Shown here: in pieces, positions 1-5,414 of the stretch
How positions within the stretch are numbered: position 1 is the first letter of the stretch
How the letters are laid out: every line of letters starts with the position of its first letter
NCBI GenBank assembly: GCA_903930165.1
Contig: CAIYXO010000317.1
Location: 1 to 5,464, forward strand
Reading direction: 5' to 3'
Origin: an uncultured Verrucomicrobiota bacterium
GTDB lineage: Bacteria; Verrucomicrobiota; Verrucomicrobiia; Limisphaerales; UBA9464
Length of the DNA stretch: 5,464 nt
Made by a program: the position numbers and the translations under genes
The notes under the pieces: generated by a model
What the model was told of the DNA's origin: nothing
The model's input: only the letters and a program-made list of their open reading frames with translations
Databases searched by the model: none

Positions 1-1
1 G

Positions 2-925
2 GAGAAGTTCGTGCGGATCCGGCCCCATGTCCCGTTCATGCCTCCGAGCCGGGAGGGGACGGTGGTGTTCCCCGGGTTCGACGGCGGCGCGGAATGGGGC
101 GGCGCCGCGGCCGATCCGGACGGCATCCTCTACGTCAACGCCAACGAGATGCCGTGGATCCTGACGTTGGTGGAGACGAAGCGTCCGGAGGCCGGTGCCC
201 CGGCCGACGGGGCTGCGATCTACACGCAGATCTGCGCCGCCTGCCATGGCGTGGACCGGGTCGGCAACACCGCGCAGAACGTGCCGTCGCTGGTCGGGGT
301 GGGCGCCCGGCGCACCCGTGAGGAGATCCTCGCGTTGCTGAAGACCGGCAAGGGCGTGATGCCTTCGTTCGACTTCCTGACCGAGGCCCAGCGGGGTTCG
401 GTGGTGGACCATCTCTTCGGCGTGGCGTCGGCGTCTTCGGGCGTCGCGCCGGCCGGGTCCCGCGGGGAGTTGGGAGGCGAGGACGTGCTGGGCCGGATCC
501 CGTTCACGCACACCGGCTACAACCGCTGGTTGGACACGAACGGCTATCCGGCGGTGAAGCCGCCGTGGGGCACGTTGAATGCGATCGACCTGAACACCGG
601 CGAGTACCGCTGGCGTGTGCCGTTGGGCGAGTACCCGGAGCTGACGGCGCGGGGCTTGCCGAAGACCGGCACCGAGAACTACGGCGGACCGGTGGTGACG
701 GCGGGCGGGCTGGTGTTCATCGCGGCGAGCCGGGACGAACACATCCGGGCCTTCGACCGGCGGACCGGACGGGAACTCTGGAAGGCGCCGTTGCCCGCGG
801 CGGGATTCGCCACGCCGGCGACCTATTCGGTTCGCGGACGCCAGTTCGTCGTGATCGCCTGCGGCGGCGGGAAGATCGGCCGGAAGAGCGGGGACGCCTA
901 TGTCGCCTTCGCACTGCCGGAATAG
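2..925 (+). CDS. PQQ-dependent dehydrogenase with internal cytochrome c domain, C-terminal part
   Basis: The reading frame is open at the left edge, so the start lies outside the window; a GTG at 11 is in frame but is not a credible start. The 307 visible residues (numbered from the codon at 2-4) begin with a beta-propeller segment containing GTVVFPGFDGGAEWGG, typical of quinoprotein glucose/alcohol-type dehydrogenases. A class I cytochrome c domain follows at about residues 68-140. Its heme site is CAACH (C78, C81, H82; bases 233-247), and M120 in KGVMPSF is the likely sixth ligand. Propeller sequence then resumes, with KTGTENYGGP (221-230), a GRELW propeller motif and a GDAYVAFALP end. Family knowledge: such enzymes oxidise sugars or alcohols in the periplasm with PQQ and pass electrons to heme. 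The substrate cannot be told, because the active-site half and the signal peptide are not in view. The stop overlaps the next gene by 26 bases. Confidence 0.93.
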   Translation, partial: EKFVRIRPHVPFMPPSREGTVVFPGFDGGAEWGGAAADPDGILYVNANEMPWILTLVETKRPEAGAPADGAAIYTQICAACHGVDRVGNTAQNVPSLVGVGARRTREEILALLKTGKGVMPSFDFLTEAQRGSVVDHLFGVASASSGVAPAGSRGELGGEDVLGRIPFTHTGYNRWLDTNGYPAVKPPWGTLNAIDLNTGEYRWRVPLGEYPELTARGLPKTGTENYGGPVVTAGGLVFIAASRDEHIRAFDRRTGRELWKAPLPAAGFATPATYSVRGRQFVVIACGGGKIGRKSGDAYVAFALPE

Positions 926-1646
926 CCGCGCCACGCGCCGACTCGTCCGGGCCTTCACCCTCGTCGAGTTGCTGGTCGTCGTCGCGATCGTCGCCGTGCT
1001 GGCCTCGTTGCTTCTCCCGACCTTGGCCCGTGCGAAGGGCGCAGCGGGCAAGTCGCGTTGCCTCTCCAACCTGAGACAGCAGGGACTCGCCTGGGCGCTC
1101 TACCTCGGCGATGGCTCCGGTCGCTTTCCGGACCGTCGCGACCTCAAGACGAACCAGCCGGGCGGCTACCGTCCTTGGAGCGGATGGCCTTCCTCCAGCG
1201 ATCCGCGGTCGGGCTGGGCCTGGGTGGTGTTGCGCGGGCATCTGGACGAGGCCCGGGCCTTCCGATGCCCGGCCGTGGAATCGGGATCGTTGGCGCGCGT
1301 GGATGCCGTGGTCCAGACCGCGCTCCGCGAAGGCGTCGACGGGGGCGAAGCCCGGACCCACCACTGGATGTGGCGGTTCGACCGGTTCGAGGACCCGGTG
1401 CCCGACGACAACTTCTGGGGCCGCACCGTGGAGGGGGCGGTGGAGGCGTTGCGCCGGGCGGACAATCCGGTCGCCGGAAGACCGGACGGAGCTTCCTCGG
1501 TGGAGCTGGCGGTCGATCCCTACTTCCCCTCCACGATTCCGTCGGTGCCGTCGGAACTCCGTGGGATGTCGTCGCATGTCGGCGGACGCAACCGCCTGAT
1601 GCTCGACGGGCATGTGGAACACCTGCGGGATCCGAGGACGCGTTGA
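900..1646 (+). CDS. Prepilin-type N-terminal cleavage/methylation, H-X9-DG protein
   Basis: A 248-aa pseudopilin-like protein. A basic leader (residues 1-18, six Arg) ends in Ala and is followed by FTLVELLVVVAIVAVLASLL. The likely prepilin peptidase cleavage is A18/F19, with Ala in place of the usual Gly, and E23 is the conserved Glu+5 of the mature protein. The hydrophobic helix runs to about residue 40 and is followed by the common LARAKGAAGKSRCLSNLRQQGLA segment. Near the C terminus H226, nine residues, then D236-G237 match the H-X9-DG signature of a prepilin-processing-associated family that is strongly expanded in Verrucomicrobiota, Planctomycetota and Lentisphaerota. The middle is rich in Trp, Asp and Arg and I do not recognise it. 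The ATG at 900 is the only sensible start: the leader needs it and no other start lies before the helix. It overlaps the dehydrogenase end by 26 bases with no clear Shine-Dalgarno, which suggests translational coupling. The role is unknown; these proteins are thought to be pilin-like or envelope proteins. Confidence 0.92.
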   Translation: MSPSHCRNSRATRRLVRAFTLVELLVVVAIVAVLASLLLPTLARAKGAAGKSRCLSNLRQQGLAWALYLGDGSGRFPDRRDLKTNQPGGYRPWSGWPSSSDPRSGWAWVVLRGHLDEARAFRCPAVESGSLARVDAVVQTALREGVDGGEARTHHWMWRFDRFEDPVPDDNFWGRTVEGAVEALRRADNPVAGRPDGASSVELAVDPYFPSTIPSVPSELRGMSSHVGGRNRLMLDGHVEHLRDPRTR

Positions 1647-1774
1647 AGCGTCGCGGATGGCCCTGTGTGTCCGTGTCCTTCCCTGTCGTCCTCCCGGATC
1701 CCCGCGGGAAGTTTGAACATCCCGCCTCCGGCGGACTCGGAGTGGGTGAAACTTTTCGCGATCCATCGGGTGAT

Positions 1775-1780
1775 GGGAGG
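1775..1780 (+). promoter_or_regulatory. Shine-Dalgarno of the small membrane protein
   Basis: GGGAGG lies 5 bases before the ATG at 1786. It is the clearest ribosome binding site in the window. It supports the first Met as start over the in-frame Met codons at 1798 and 1807, and supports this short ORF as a real gene. Confidence 0.6.
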
Positions 1781-1785
1781 CGTCT

Positions 1786-2022
1786 ATGAGAGTGAGAATG
1801 AATCGGATGCCGTTGCTGAATCGTCGTGGTCCCTTGGCGGAGGCCTTGGTCCGCGAGCGGAAGTCCGAGCGGATTGAATTCGCGGTCTACGCGGTCGTCG
1901 GAGCCAGCGTGCTGCTGGCGGTGGCGATGCATCTGGCGGCCCCGGGAGTCCTCGGGGGACCAGCGTCGGATTCGGTCGCCATGGCCGGTCGGCCTTCCGA
2001 AGTCATCGGTTTGCAGTCATAG
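1786..2022 (+). CDS. Small single-pass membrane protein, unknown function
   Basis: A 78-aa protein that I do not recognise. The N-terminal 29 residues carry nine Arg/Lys and no long hydrophobic run. A hydrophobic stretch of about 21 residues follows (about 32-52, FAVYAVVGASVLLAVAMHL), then a short Gly/Ala/Ser-rich tail with a single Arg. By the positive-inside rule the basic N terminus would stay in the cytoplasm and the tail would sit in the periplasm. A GGGAGG site 5 bases upstream, GC-rich third codon positions and a strong terminator 44 bases after the stop support a real gene. It lies 139 bases past the pseudopilin gene on the same strand, so it could be the last gene of that unit or be expressed on its own. 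No family assignment is offered. An overlapping reading frame at 1665-1877 is less credible because it lacks these supports. Confidence 0.65.
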   Translation: MRVRMNRMPLLNRRGPLAEALVRERKSERIEFAVYAVVGASVLLAVAMHLAAPGVLGGPASDSVAMAGRPSEVIGLQS

Positions 2023-2065
2023 GTTTGGCGTGGCGCCCCGTTTGGCGACACGTCGTGTGGGCAAC

Positions 2066-2112
2066 GCCCTTCCCCGGTTAGTGGGTTTCCGGGGAAGGGC
2101 CTTTCCATTTCC
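2066..2112 (+). terminator. Rho-independent terminator with perfect 12-bp stem
   Basis: GCCCTTCCCCGG (2066-2077) pairs perfectly with CCGGGGAAGGGC (2089-2100) across an 11-base loop. A pyrimidine-rich tail, CTTTCCATTTCC, follows. It sits 44 bases after the stop of the small membrane protein gene and probably ends the + strand unit. Read on the other strand the stem is followed by GTTGCCCACACG, which is not U-rich, so it is unlikely to serve the converging regulator gene. Confidence 0.75.
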
Positions 2113-2185
2113 ACCGGCGACGCCTTCCCGCGTTTCCTGCGCACGGCTCAATCGCGTCGAGGGACTGCGGGGCGGAGATCACGCC

Positions 2186-2220
2186 GACGACGGGCCGCGG
2201 ACCACGGACGACCGACAACC
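2186..2220. repeat. Imperfect 7-bp tandem repeat, five units
   Basis: Five consecutive 7-base units start at 2186, 2193, 2200, 2207 and 2214. Most resemble GAC-NAC-S, for example GACCACG and GACGACC; the second unit (GGCCGCG) is the most diverged. The block fills the spacer just past the stop of the response regulator gene, which ends at 2226. Short 7-base arrays of this GGACCACGG type recur between genes in some Verrucomicrobiota, from memory. Function is unknown. Confidence 0.5.
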
Positions 2221-2225
2221 GCCCC

Positions 2226-3668
2226 TCAGCCTTCGTCTTCGGAATCCGATTCGCCACCGGCGGCGACGCCGTATTCCTTCAGCTTGTTGCGCATCGTGCG
2301 GATGCTGATGCCGAGGTGCTTCGCGGCGTGGGTGCGGTTGCCCTTGCAGAGGTCCAGGGCGTGGAGGATCGCCTGCTTCTCGAGTTGGTCGAGCGGCACG
2401 ATCTGTTCCGGGGCGGCGGCGGAGACGGCGGCCTGGGACGGGCCGCTGCCGGAGGACGGCGCCCCCGTTGCCGCTGTGGTGTTGGCGGCGGCGGCGGTGA
2501 ACTGGTGGAAGCCGAGGTGGGCCGAGCCGAGGTCCTCGCCGTCGGGGCAGAGGATCACGGCCCGTTCGATGACGTTCTGGAGTTCGCGGACGTTTCCGGG
2601 CCAGTCGTGGCTCATGAGGGCGGCGCGGCAGCCCGGGGAGATGCCGTTGACCCGGACGCCGTGCTTGCGGACGAAGCGCTGCACGAACTGCTCCGAGAGG
2701 AAGAGGATGTCTTCCCGGCGTTCGCGGAGGGGCGGTACGAGGATCGGGACGACGTTGAGCCGGAAGAAGAGGTCCTGGCGGAACTCCTTGCGGGCGACGC
2801 TTTCCTCGAGGTTGCGGTTGGTGGTGGCGATGACGCGGACGTCGACCTTGATGGTGCGGTTGCCGCCGACCCGTTCCAGTTCGCGTTCCTGGAGCACGCG
2901 CAGCAGCTTGGCCTGGACCTGGGGCGAGACCTCGCTGATCTCGTCGAGGAGGATGGTTCCGCCGTGGGCGAGCTCGAAGCGGCCCTCACGCTTGTTGAGG
3001 GCACCGGTGAAGGCGCCCTTCTCGTGGCCGAATAACTCGCTCTCGATGAGGTTCTCCGGGATCGCGGCGCAGTTGACCTTGATGAAGGGGGCGTTGGCGC
3101 GCGGGCTTTCGCGGTAGATGGCGCGGGAGACCAGCTCCTTGCCGGTGCCGCTCTCGCCCTGGACCAGCACCGTGGCCTGGGTGCGCGCCACCTTGCGGAT
3201 CAGGTCCCGCAACGCCTGCATCGCGGGGCTCCTGCCCAGGAGCTCGTAGCCGGTCTCCTCCGCCTCCTCGTGGCTGAGGTAGTGGTTCACCTTCACCAGC
3301 TGGGTGAAGTCCTCGGCCTTCTTCAGCGTGATGTCGATCTGGTCGCTGGAGAACGGCTTGATCAGGTAGTCGAAGGCGCCGTCCCGCATGCAGGCGACCG
3401 CGGACTCGACCGAGGCGTGGCCGGTCATGATCACCACCAGCGGCTTCACCGGGCGGTTCTGCAGCTCGCGCAGCAGGTCCGTGCCCTCGCCGTCCGGCAG
3501 GCGGACGTCGACGAACATCAGGTCCCAGTTGTCCTTGGCGAGGTAGTCCTGGGCGGCCGCTAGGGTCGAGACGCCCACCACATCATATCGCCGCTTGTGC
3601 AGCTGCGCCTCGAGGGAACGACGGATGATTTCGTTGTCCTCCAGGATGATGATCTTCTCGATGGGCAT
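2226..3668 (-). CDS. Sigma-54-dependent response regulator (NtrC family)
   Basis: A complete 480-aa activator of the NtrC/AtoC class. Receiver domain, residues 4-120: acidic pocket E10/D11, phosphoacceptor D54 in FVDVRLPDG, T82 and K104. AAA+ domain, about 143-375: Walker A GESGTGKE (171-178), the sigma-54 contact loop GAFTGA (218-223), Walker B ILLDE (239-243), FRQDLFFRL (296-304) and the sensor II motif GNVREL (358-363). A Fis-type helix-turn-helix follows at about 427-468 (GNRTHAAKHLGISIRTMRNKL). When phosphorylated by a histidine kinase it should oligomerise, bind an upstream enhancer and use ATP to open sigma-54 promoters. All key residues are present. Two unusual parts are an Ala/Thr/Ser/Gly linker (391-420) and an acidic tail (ESDSEDEG). 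ATG at 3668 fits the start of the receiver fold, although no good Shine-Dalgarno precedes it. No cognate kinase is in the window, so the signal and targets are unknown. Confidence 0.97.
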   Translation of the reverse strand: MPIEKIIILEDNEIIRRSLEAQLHKRRYDVVGVSTLAAAQDYLAKDNWDLMFVDVRLPDGEGTDLLRELQNRPVKPLVVIMTGHASVESAVACMRDGAFDYLIKPFSSDQIDITLKKAEDFTQLVKVNHYLSHEEAEETGYELLGRSPAMQALRDLIRKVARTQATVLVQGESGTGKELVSRAIYRESPRANAPFIKVNCAAIPENLIESELFGHEKGAFTGALNKREGRFELAHGGTILLDEISEVSPQVQAKLLRVLQERELERVGGNRTIKVDVRVIATTNRNLEESVARKEFRQDLFFRLNVVPILVPPLRERREDILFLSEQFVQRFVRKHGVRVNGISPGCRAALMSHDWPGNVRELQNVIERAVILCPDGEDLGSAHLGFHQFTAAAANTTAATGAPSSGSGPSQAAVSAAAPEQIVPLDQLEKQAILHALDLCKGNRTHAAKHLGISIRTMRNKLKEYGVAAGGESDSEDEG

Positions 3669-3765
3669 GGGCTCGGGGGACCGGCTCTATTCGGAAGAGA
3701 GTTGGCCGCAACCGCCCGCCCGTGCAAGCGCGGGGGTGGCTCCCACCGGGTGTCAAATGTCCCGA

Positions 3766-3803
3766 GGCGCCGCTTCCGACACCTTCCGGGGTCGGAAGGC
3801 GCC
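3766..3803 (-). terminator. Hairpin after the TPR gene, possible terminator or attenuator
   Basis: On the - strand, GGCGCC plus TTCCGAC (3803-3791) pairs with GTCGGAA plus GGCGCC (3780-3774 and 3771-3766), giving 13 bp with a two-base GC bulge and a 10-base loop. It begins 6 bases after the stop of the TPR gene. The following bases (TCGGGACATTTG) are a poor U-tract, so termination may be partial, leaving some read-through into the regulator gene. An alternative hairpin, CCTTCCG (3799-3793) with CGGAAGG (3788-3782), uses the same bases and would exclude the long form. Confidence 0.4.
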
Positions 3804-3809
3804 GCCGGA

Positions 3810-5207
3810 TCAGCCCTGCGATGCGTAGAACGCGTCCACCCGCGCCATCACGTCCCGGTAGCCGATGTCCTGCTCGTAGATGAGCTTGAACTGCTCGATG
3901 GCCTCGGCCTTCCGGCCGACTTTCTCGAGGACGGTTCCGAGCTGGTACCGGAGGTCCTTCGCCTCGTCGTCGAAGACCGGCTTCTCCTTGAGGGCCTCCT
4001 CGAGCTTCTTGGCGGCGAGGTCGTTCATCCCGCGCAGGGAGAAGGCCTGGGCGAGGAGGTTCATCGCCGCGATCCGCTTGCTGGGATTGTTCTGGGCCTT
4101 CTGCAGCTCGGCGATGGCCTCGCCGAGGCGCCCGGCCCGGAGGTGCAGCTCCCCGAGCTCCAGCCGGATGGAGAGGTCCGTCGGGTTCGCCTCGCAGCGG
4201 CGTCGGGCGTCCTCGATCAGGAATGTCGTCCGGCGCCCCTGGATCTCCGCCAGCTTCGCCGCGTGGTCCGCCTCCGTGGCGTCGAGGGCCTTCTCCTCGG
4301 ACGTGATCTGGGAAAGGCGGATGTCGCGGATCTGCTGGAGGATCTGCGGATCGTTCAGTCCGGTGGCGGCCTGGAGCTTTCCGTACCAGGCAATGGCGGC
4401 CTCGGGATCGCCCTTCTTGAGGCTCAGTTCCGCGAGCGTGCGGAGGATGCGCGGATTCGACGGGTCCTCCGCCAGCTTGCCCTCCTGCTCGCGGAGGAGG
4501 CGGTCGGCGACGTCGGCGTCCTTGACCTCGCGGTTTTCCATCTCGAGGGAACGGGCCAGTTCCTTGTCGCGGAGCAGGTCGCGGTAGCTGCCGCCGCCGG
4601 AAGCGGCCTGTTCGTAGCCGCCCTCGGAGAGGGTCCGGGTCGCGAGCAGGTTCTTGAGCTTCTCGTTCAGCGACGGGTCGTTGGGATCGGTCGAAAGCAG
4701 GTCGCGCAGGATCTTCTCCGCCCGGGATCGGTTCCCGAGCTGGTTGTGCGCATCGGCCAGCTTCTCGGCCAGCTTGCGGTTGGCCGGATTGGCCTTGAAC
4801 GCCACCTCGAGCGAGAGCAGGGCGGTCTTGGGCAGACGCGACTGCAGCGCGGCGTCCGCCAGCAGCTCATGGGCGTCCAGGTTGGCGGGATCCTCGTTGA
4901 GCACCTCCTCCGCGACGACGATCGCCTCGAGCGGGTTGGACCGCATGGCGAGCTGCCCCCGGGTGAGGCTGTTGGCGGATCCGAGGAACTTCCGGATCTT
5001 GAAGAGTCCGCCTCCCTTGTTGCCGGCCCGCTTGTGCTGCGCCGCCCGGAGCGCCTCCCGGGCCTCGTACAGCGCGGGTTCGTTCTTCACCACCTGGAAC
5101 AACAACGTGACCGCGTAGTCGAGGTTGTTCTTCTGCAACGCCGCCACGCCCTTCTCGAACAGCTCCCGCTGCGACGCCGGGATCTGATCCAGAGTTTTCT
5201 CAGCCAT
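3810..5207 (-). CDS. Tetratricopeptide repeat (TPR) protein, cytosolic
   Basis: A 465-aa helical-repeat protein beginning MAEKTLDQIP. TPR-like helix pairs can be seen at about 17-50, 92-141, 143-177, 251-285, 345-374, 380-410 and 418-452, with typical small-residue and Pro/Asp-Pro turns (NEDPANLDAHELLADAAL, DPSNPRILRTLAELSL). A charged, Gly-containing section at about 191-245 separates two repeat blocks. There is no signal peptide or membrane segment, so it should act in the cytoplasm as a protein-protein interaction scaffold; partner and pathway are unknown. The frame runs upstream of this ATG, reaching a TTG at 5369 and the window edge, but that extension translates an intergenic tandem repeat into low-complexity FHPSTLQPFNRSTL-type sequence, so I place the start at 5207. 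No Shine-Dalgarno is seen there. The sigma-54 regulator follows 141 bases downstream on the same strand. Confidence 0.92.
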   Translation of the reverse strand: MAEKTLDQIPASQRELFEKGVAALQKNNLDYAVTLLFQVVKNEPALYEAREALRAAQHKRAGNKGGGLFKIRKFLGSANSLTRGQLAMRSNPLEAIVVAEEVLNEDPANLDAHELLADAALQSRLPKTALLSLEVAFKANPANRKLAEKLADAHNQLGNRSRAEKILRDLLSTDPNDPSLNEKLKNLLATRTLSEGGYEQAASGGGSYRDLLRDKELARSLEMENREVKDADVADRLLREQEGKLAEDPSNPRILRTLAELSLKKGDPEAAIAWYGKLQAATGLNDPQILQQIRDIRLSQITSEEKALDATEADHAAKLAEIQGRRTTFLIEDARRRCEANPTDLSIRLELGELHLRAGRLGEAIAELQKAQNNPSKRIAAMNLLAQAFSLRGMNDLAAKKLEEALKEKPVFDDEAKDLRYQLGTVLEKVGRKAEAIEQFKLIYEQDIGYRDVMARVDAFYASQG

Positions 5208-5213
5208 GCCCGA

Positions 5214-5243
5214 ACCATAGACCGCGAGGTTGACAGATGGCAA
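5214..5243 (-). promoter_or_regulatory. Candidate sigma-70-type promoter of the TPR gene, leaderless
   Basis: On the - strand, TTGCCA (5243-5238; five of six matches to TTGACA), an 18-base spacer and TATGGT (5219-5214; four of six matches to TATAAT). The -10 box ends 6 bases before the ATG at 5207, so transcription would start on or beside the start codon. This fits the lack of a Shine-Dalgarno and would give a leaderless mRNA. It is a motif match only, and consensus for this organism is unknown. Confidence 0.35.
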
Positions 5244-5263
5244 CCCGGAGAGGGGGTGAGGGG

Positions 5264-5311
5264 GTTGAAGAGTTGAACGGTTGAAGGGTTGAAGGGTGGA
5301 GGGATGGAAGA
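5264..5311. repeat. 8-bp tandem repeat, six units (GTTGAAGG type)
   Basis: Six head-to-tail 8-base units start at 5264, 5272, 5280, 5288, 5296 and 5304. The third and fourth are identical (GTTGAAGG), the first two differ only in their last two bases, and the last two are more diverged (GTGGAGGG, ATGGAAGA). The array is intergenic, between the TPR gene start and the candidate terminator at the right edge. Translated on the - strand it gives the low-complexity LQPFN/FNPST-like peptides often seen as false gene extensions in Verrucomicrobiota, from memory. Confidence 0.8.
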
Positions 5312-5379
5312 GGGCATCGGGCCATAGGGGAATGGGGATCGATGCAGAGGTGATGCGCAGGCGGGGCAAAGGACGCGGG

Positions 5380-5414
5380 AAAGAGGGGAAACCCCCGAAC
5401 TCTTCGTTCAGGGG
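5380..5414 (-). terminator. Candidate Rho-independent terminator of the right-edge gene
   Basis: On the - strand, CCCCTGAAC (5414-5406) pairs with GTTCGGGGG (5400-5392) across a 5-base loop, followed by TTTCCCCTCTTT (5391-5380). The fifth pair is a U-G wobble in - strand RNA but an A-C mismatch in + strand RNA, so the stem is complete only for leftward transcription. This orientation fits a gene ending at 5408. Confidence 0.55.

Noticed and set aside
1747..1756. TGAAACTTTT, resembling the -35 element of ECF sigma promoters, before the small membrane protein gene
   Set aside because: No matching -10 lies at the usual 16-17 base spacing, and a start at the implied position would remove the strong Shine-Dalgarno at 1775-1780.
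717..1766. 349-aa open frame on the - strand opposite the dehydrogenase and pseudopilin genes
   Set aside because: It runs antisense to two recognised genes, is extremely Arg/Pro-rich and shows no domain; typical of GC-rich antisense frames.
2048..2058. Palindrome ACACG-T-CGTGT
   Set aside because: Only 5 bp per arm with a one-base centre, no second copy and no known operator; likely chance.
2186..2220. CRISPR-like array
   Set aside because: Units are 7 bases with no spacers, so it is a simple tandem repeat, not CRISPR.
2316..3035. 239-aa + strand frame opposite the response regulator
   Set aside because: The antisense gene has all NtrC-family motifs; this product is Gly/Glu/Asp/Val-rich shadow sequence.
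3751..3756. Perfect TTGACA on the - strand upstream of the response regulator
   Set aside because: The bases 16-18 downstream are GC-only (CCGCGC region), with no -10 box, so it is not a supported promoter.
5228..5245. GGTTG/CAACC inverted repeat upstream of the TPR gene
   Set aside because: A 5-bp stem with an 8-base loop is too weak to claim as an operator, although it overlaps the proposed -35 box.
3597..5276. 559-aa open frame on the + strand opposite the TPR gene
   Set aside because: It is a shadow of GC-rich codons. The - strand frame has clear TPR repeats, while this one is Leu/Val/Arg-rich with no recognisable domain and no credible start.
5208..5369. N-terminal extension of the TPR protein to a TTG start
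   Set aside because: It translates the 8-bp intergenic repeat into low-complexity sequence. The ATG at 5207 begins the first helical segment and has its own promoter candidate.
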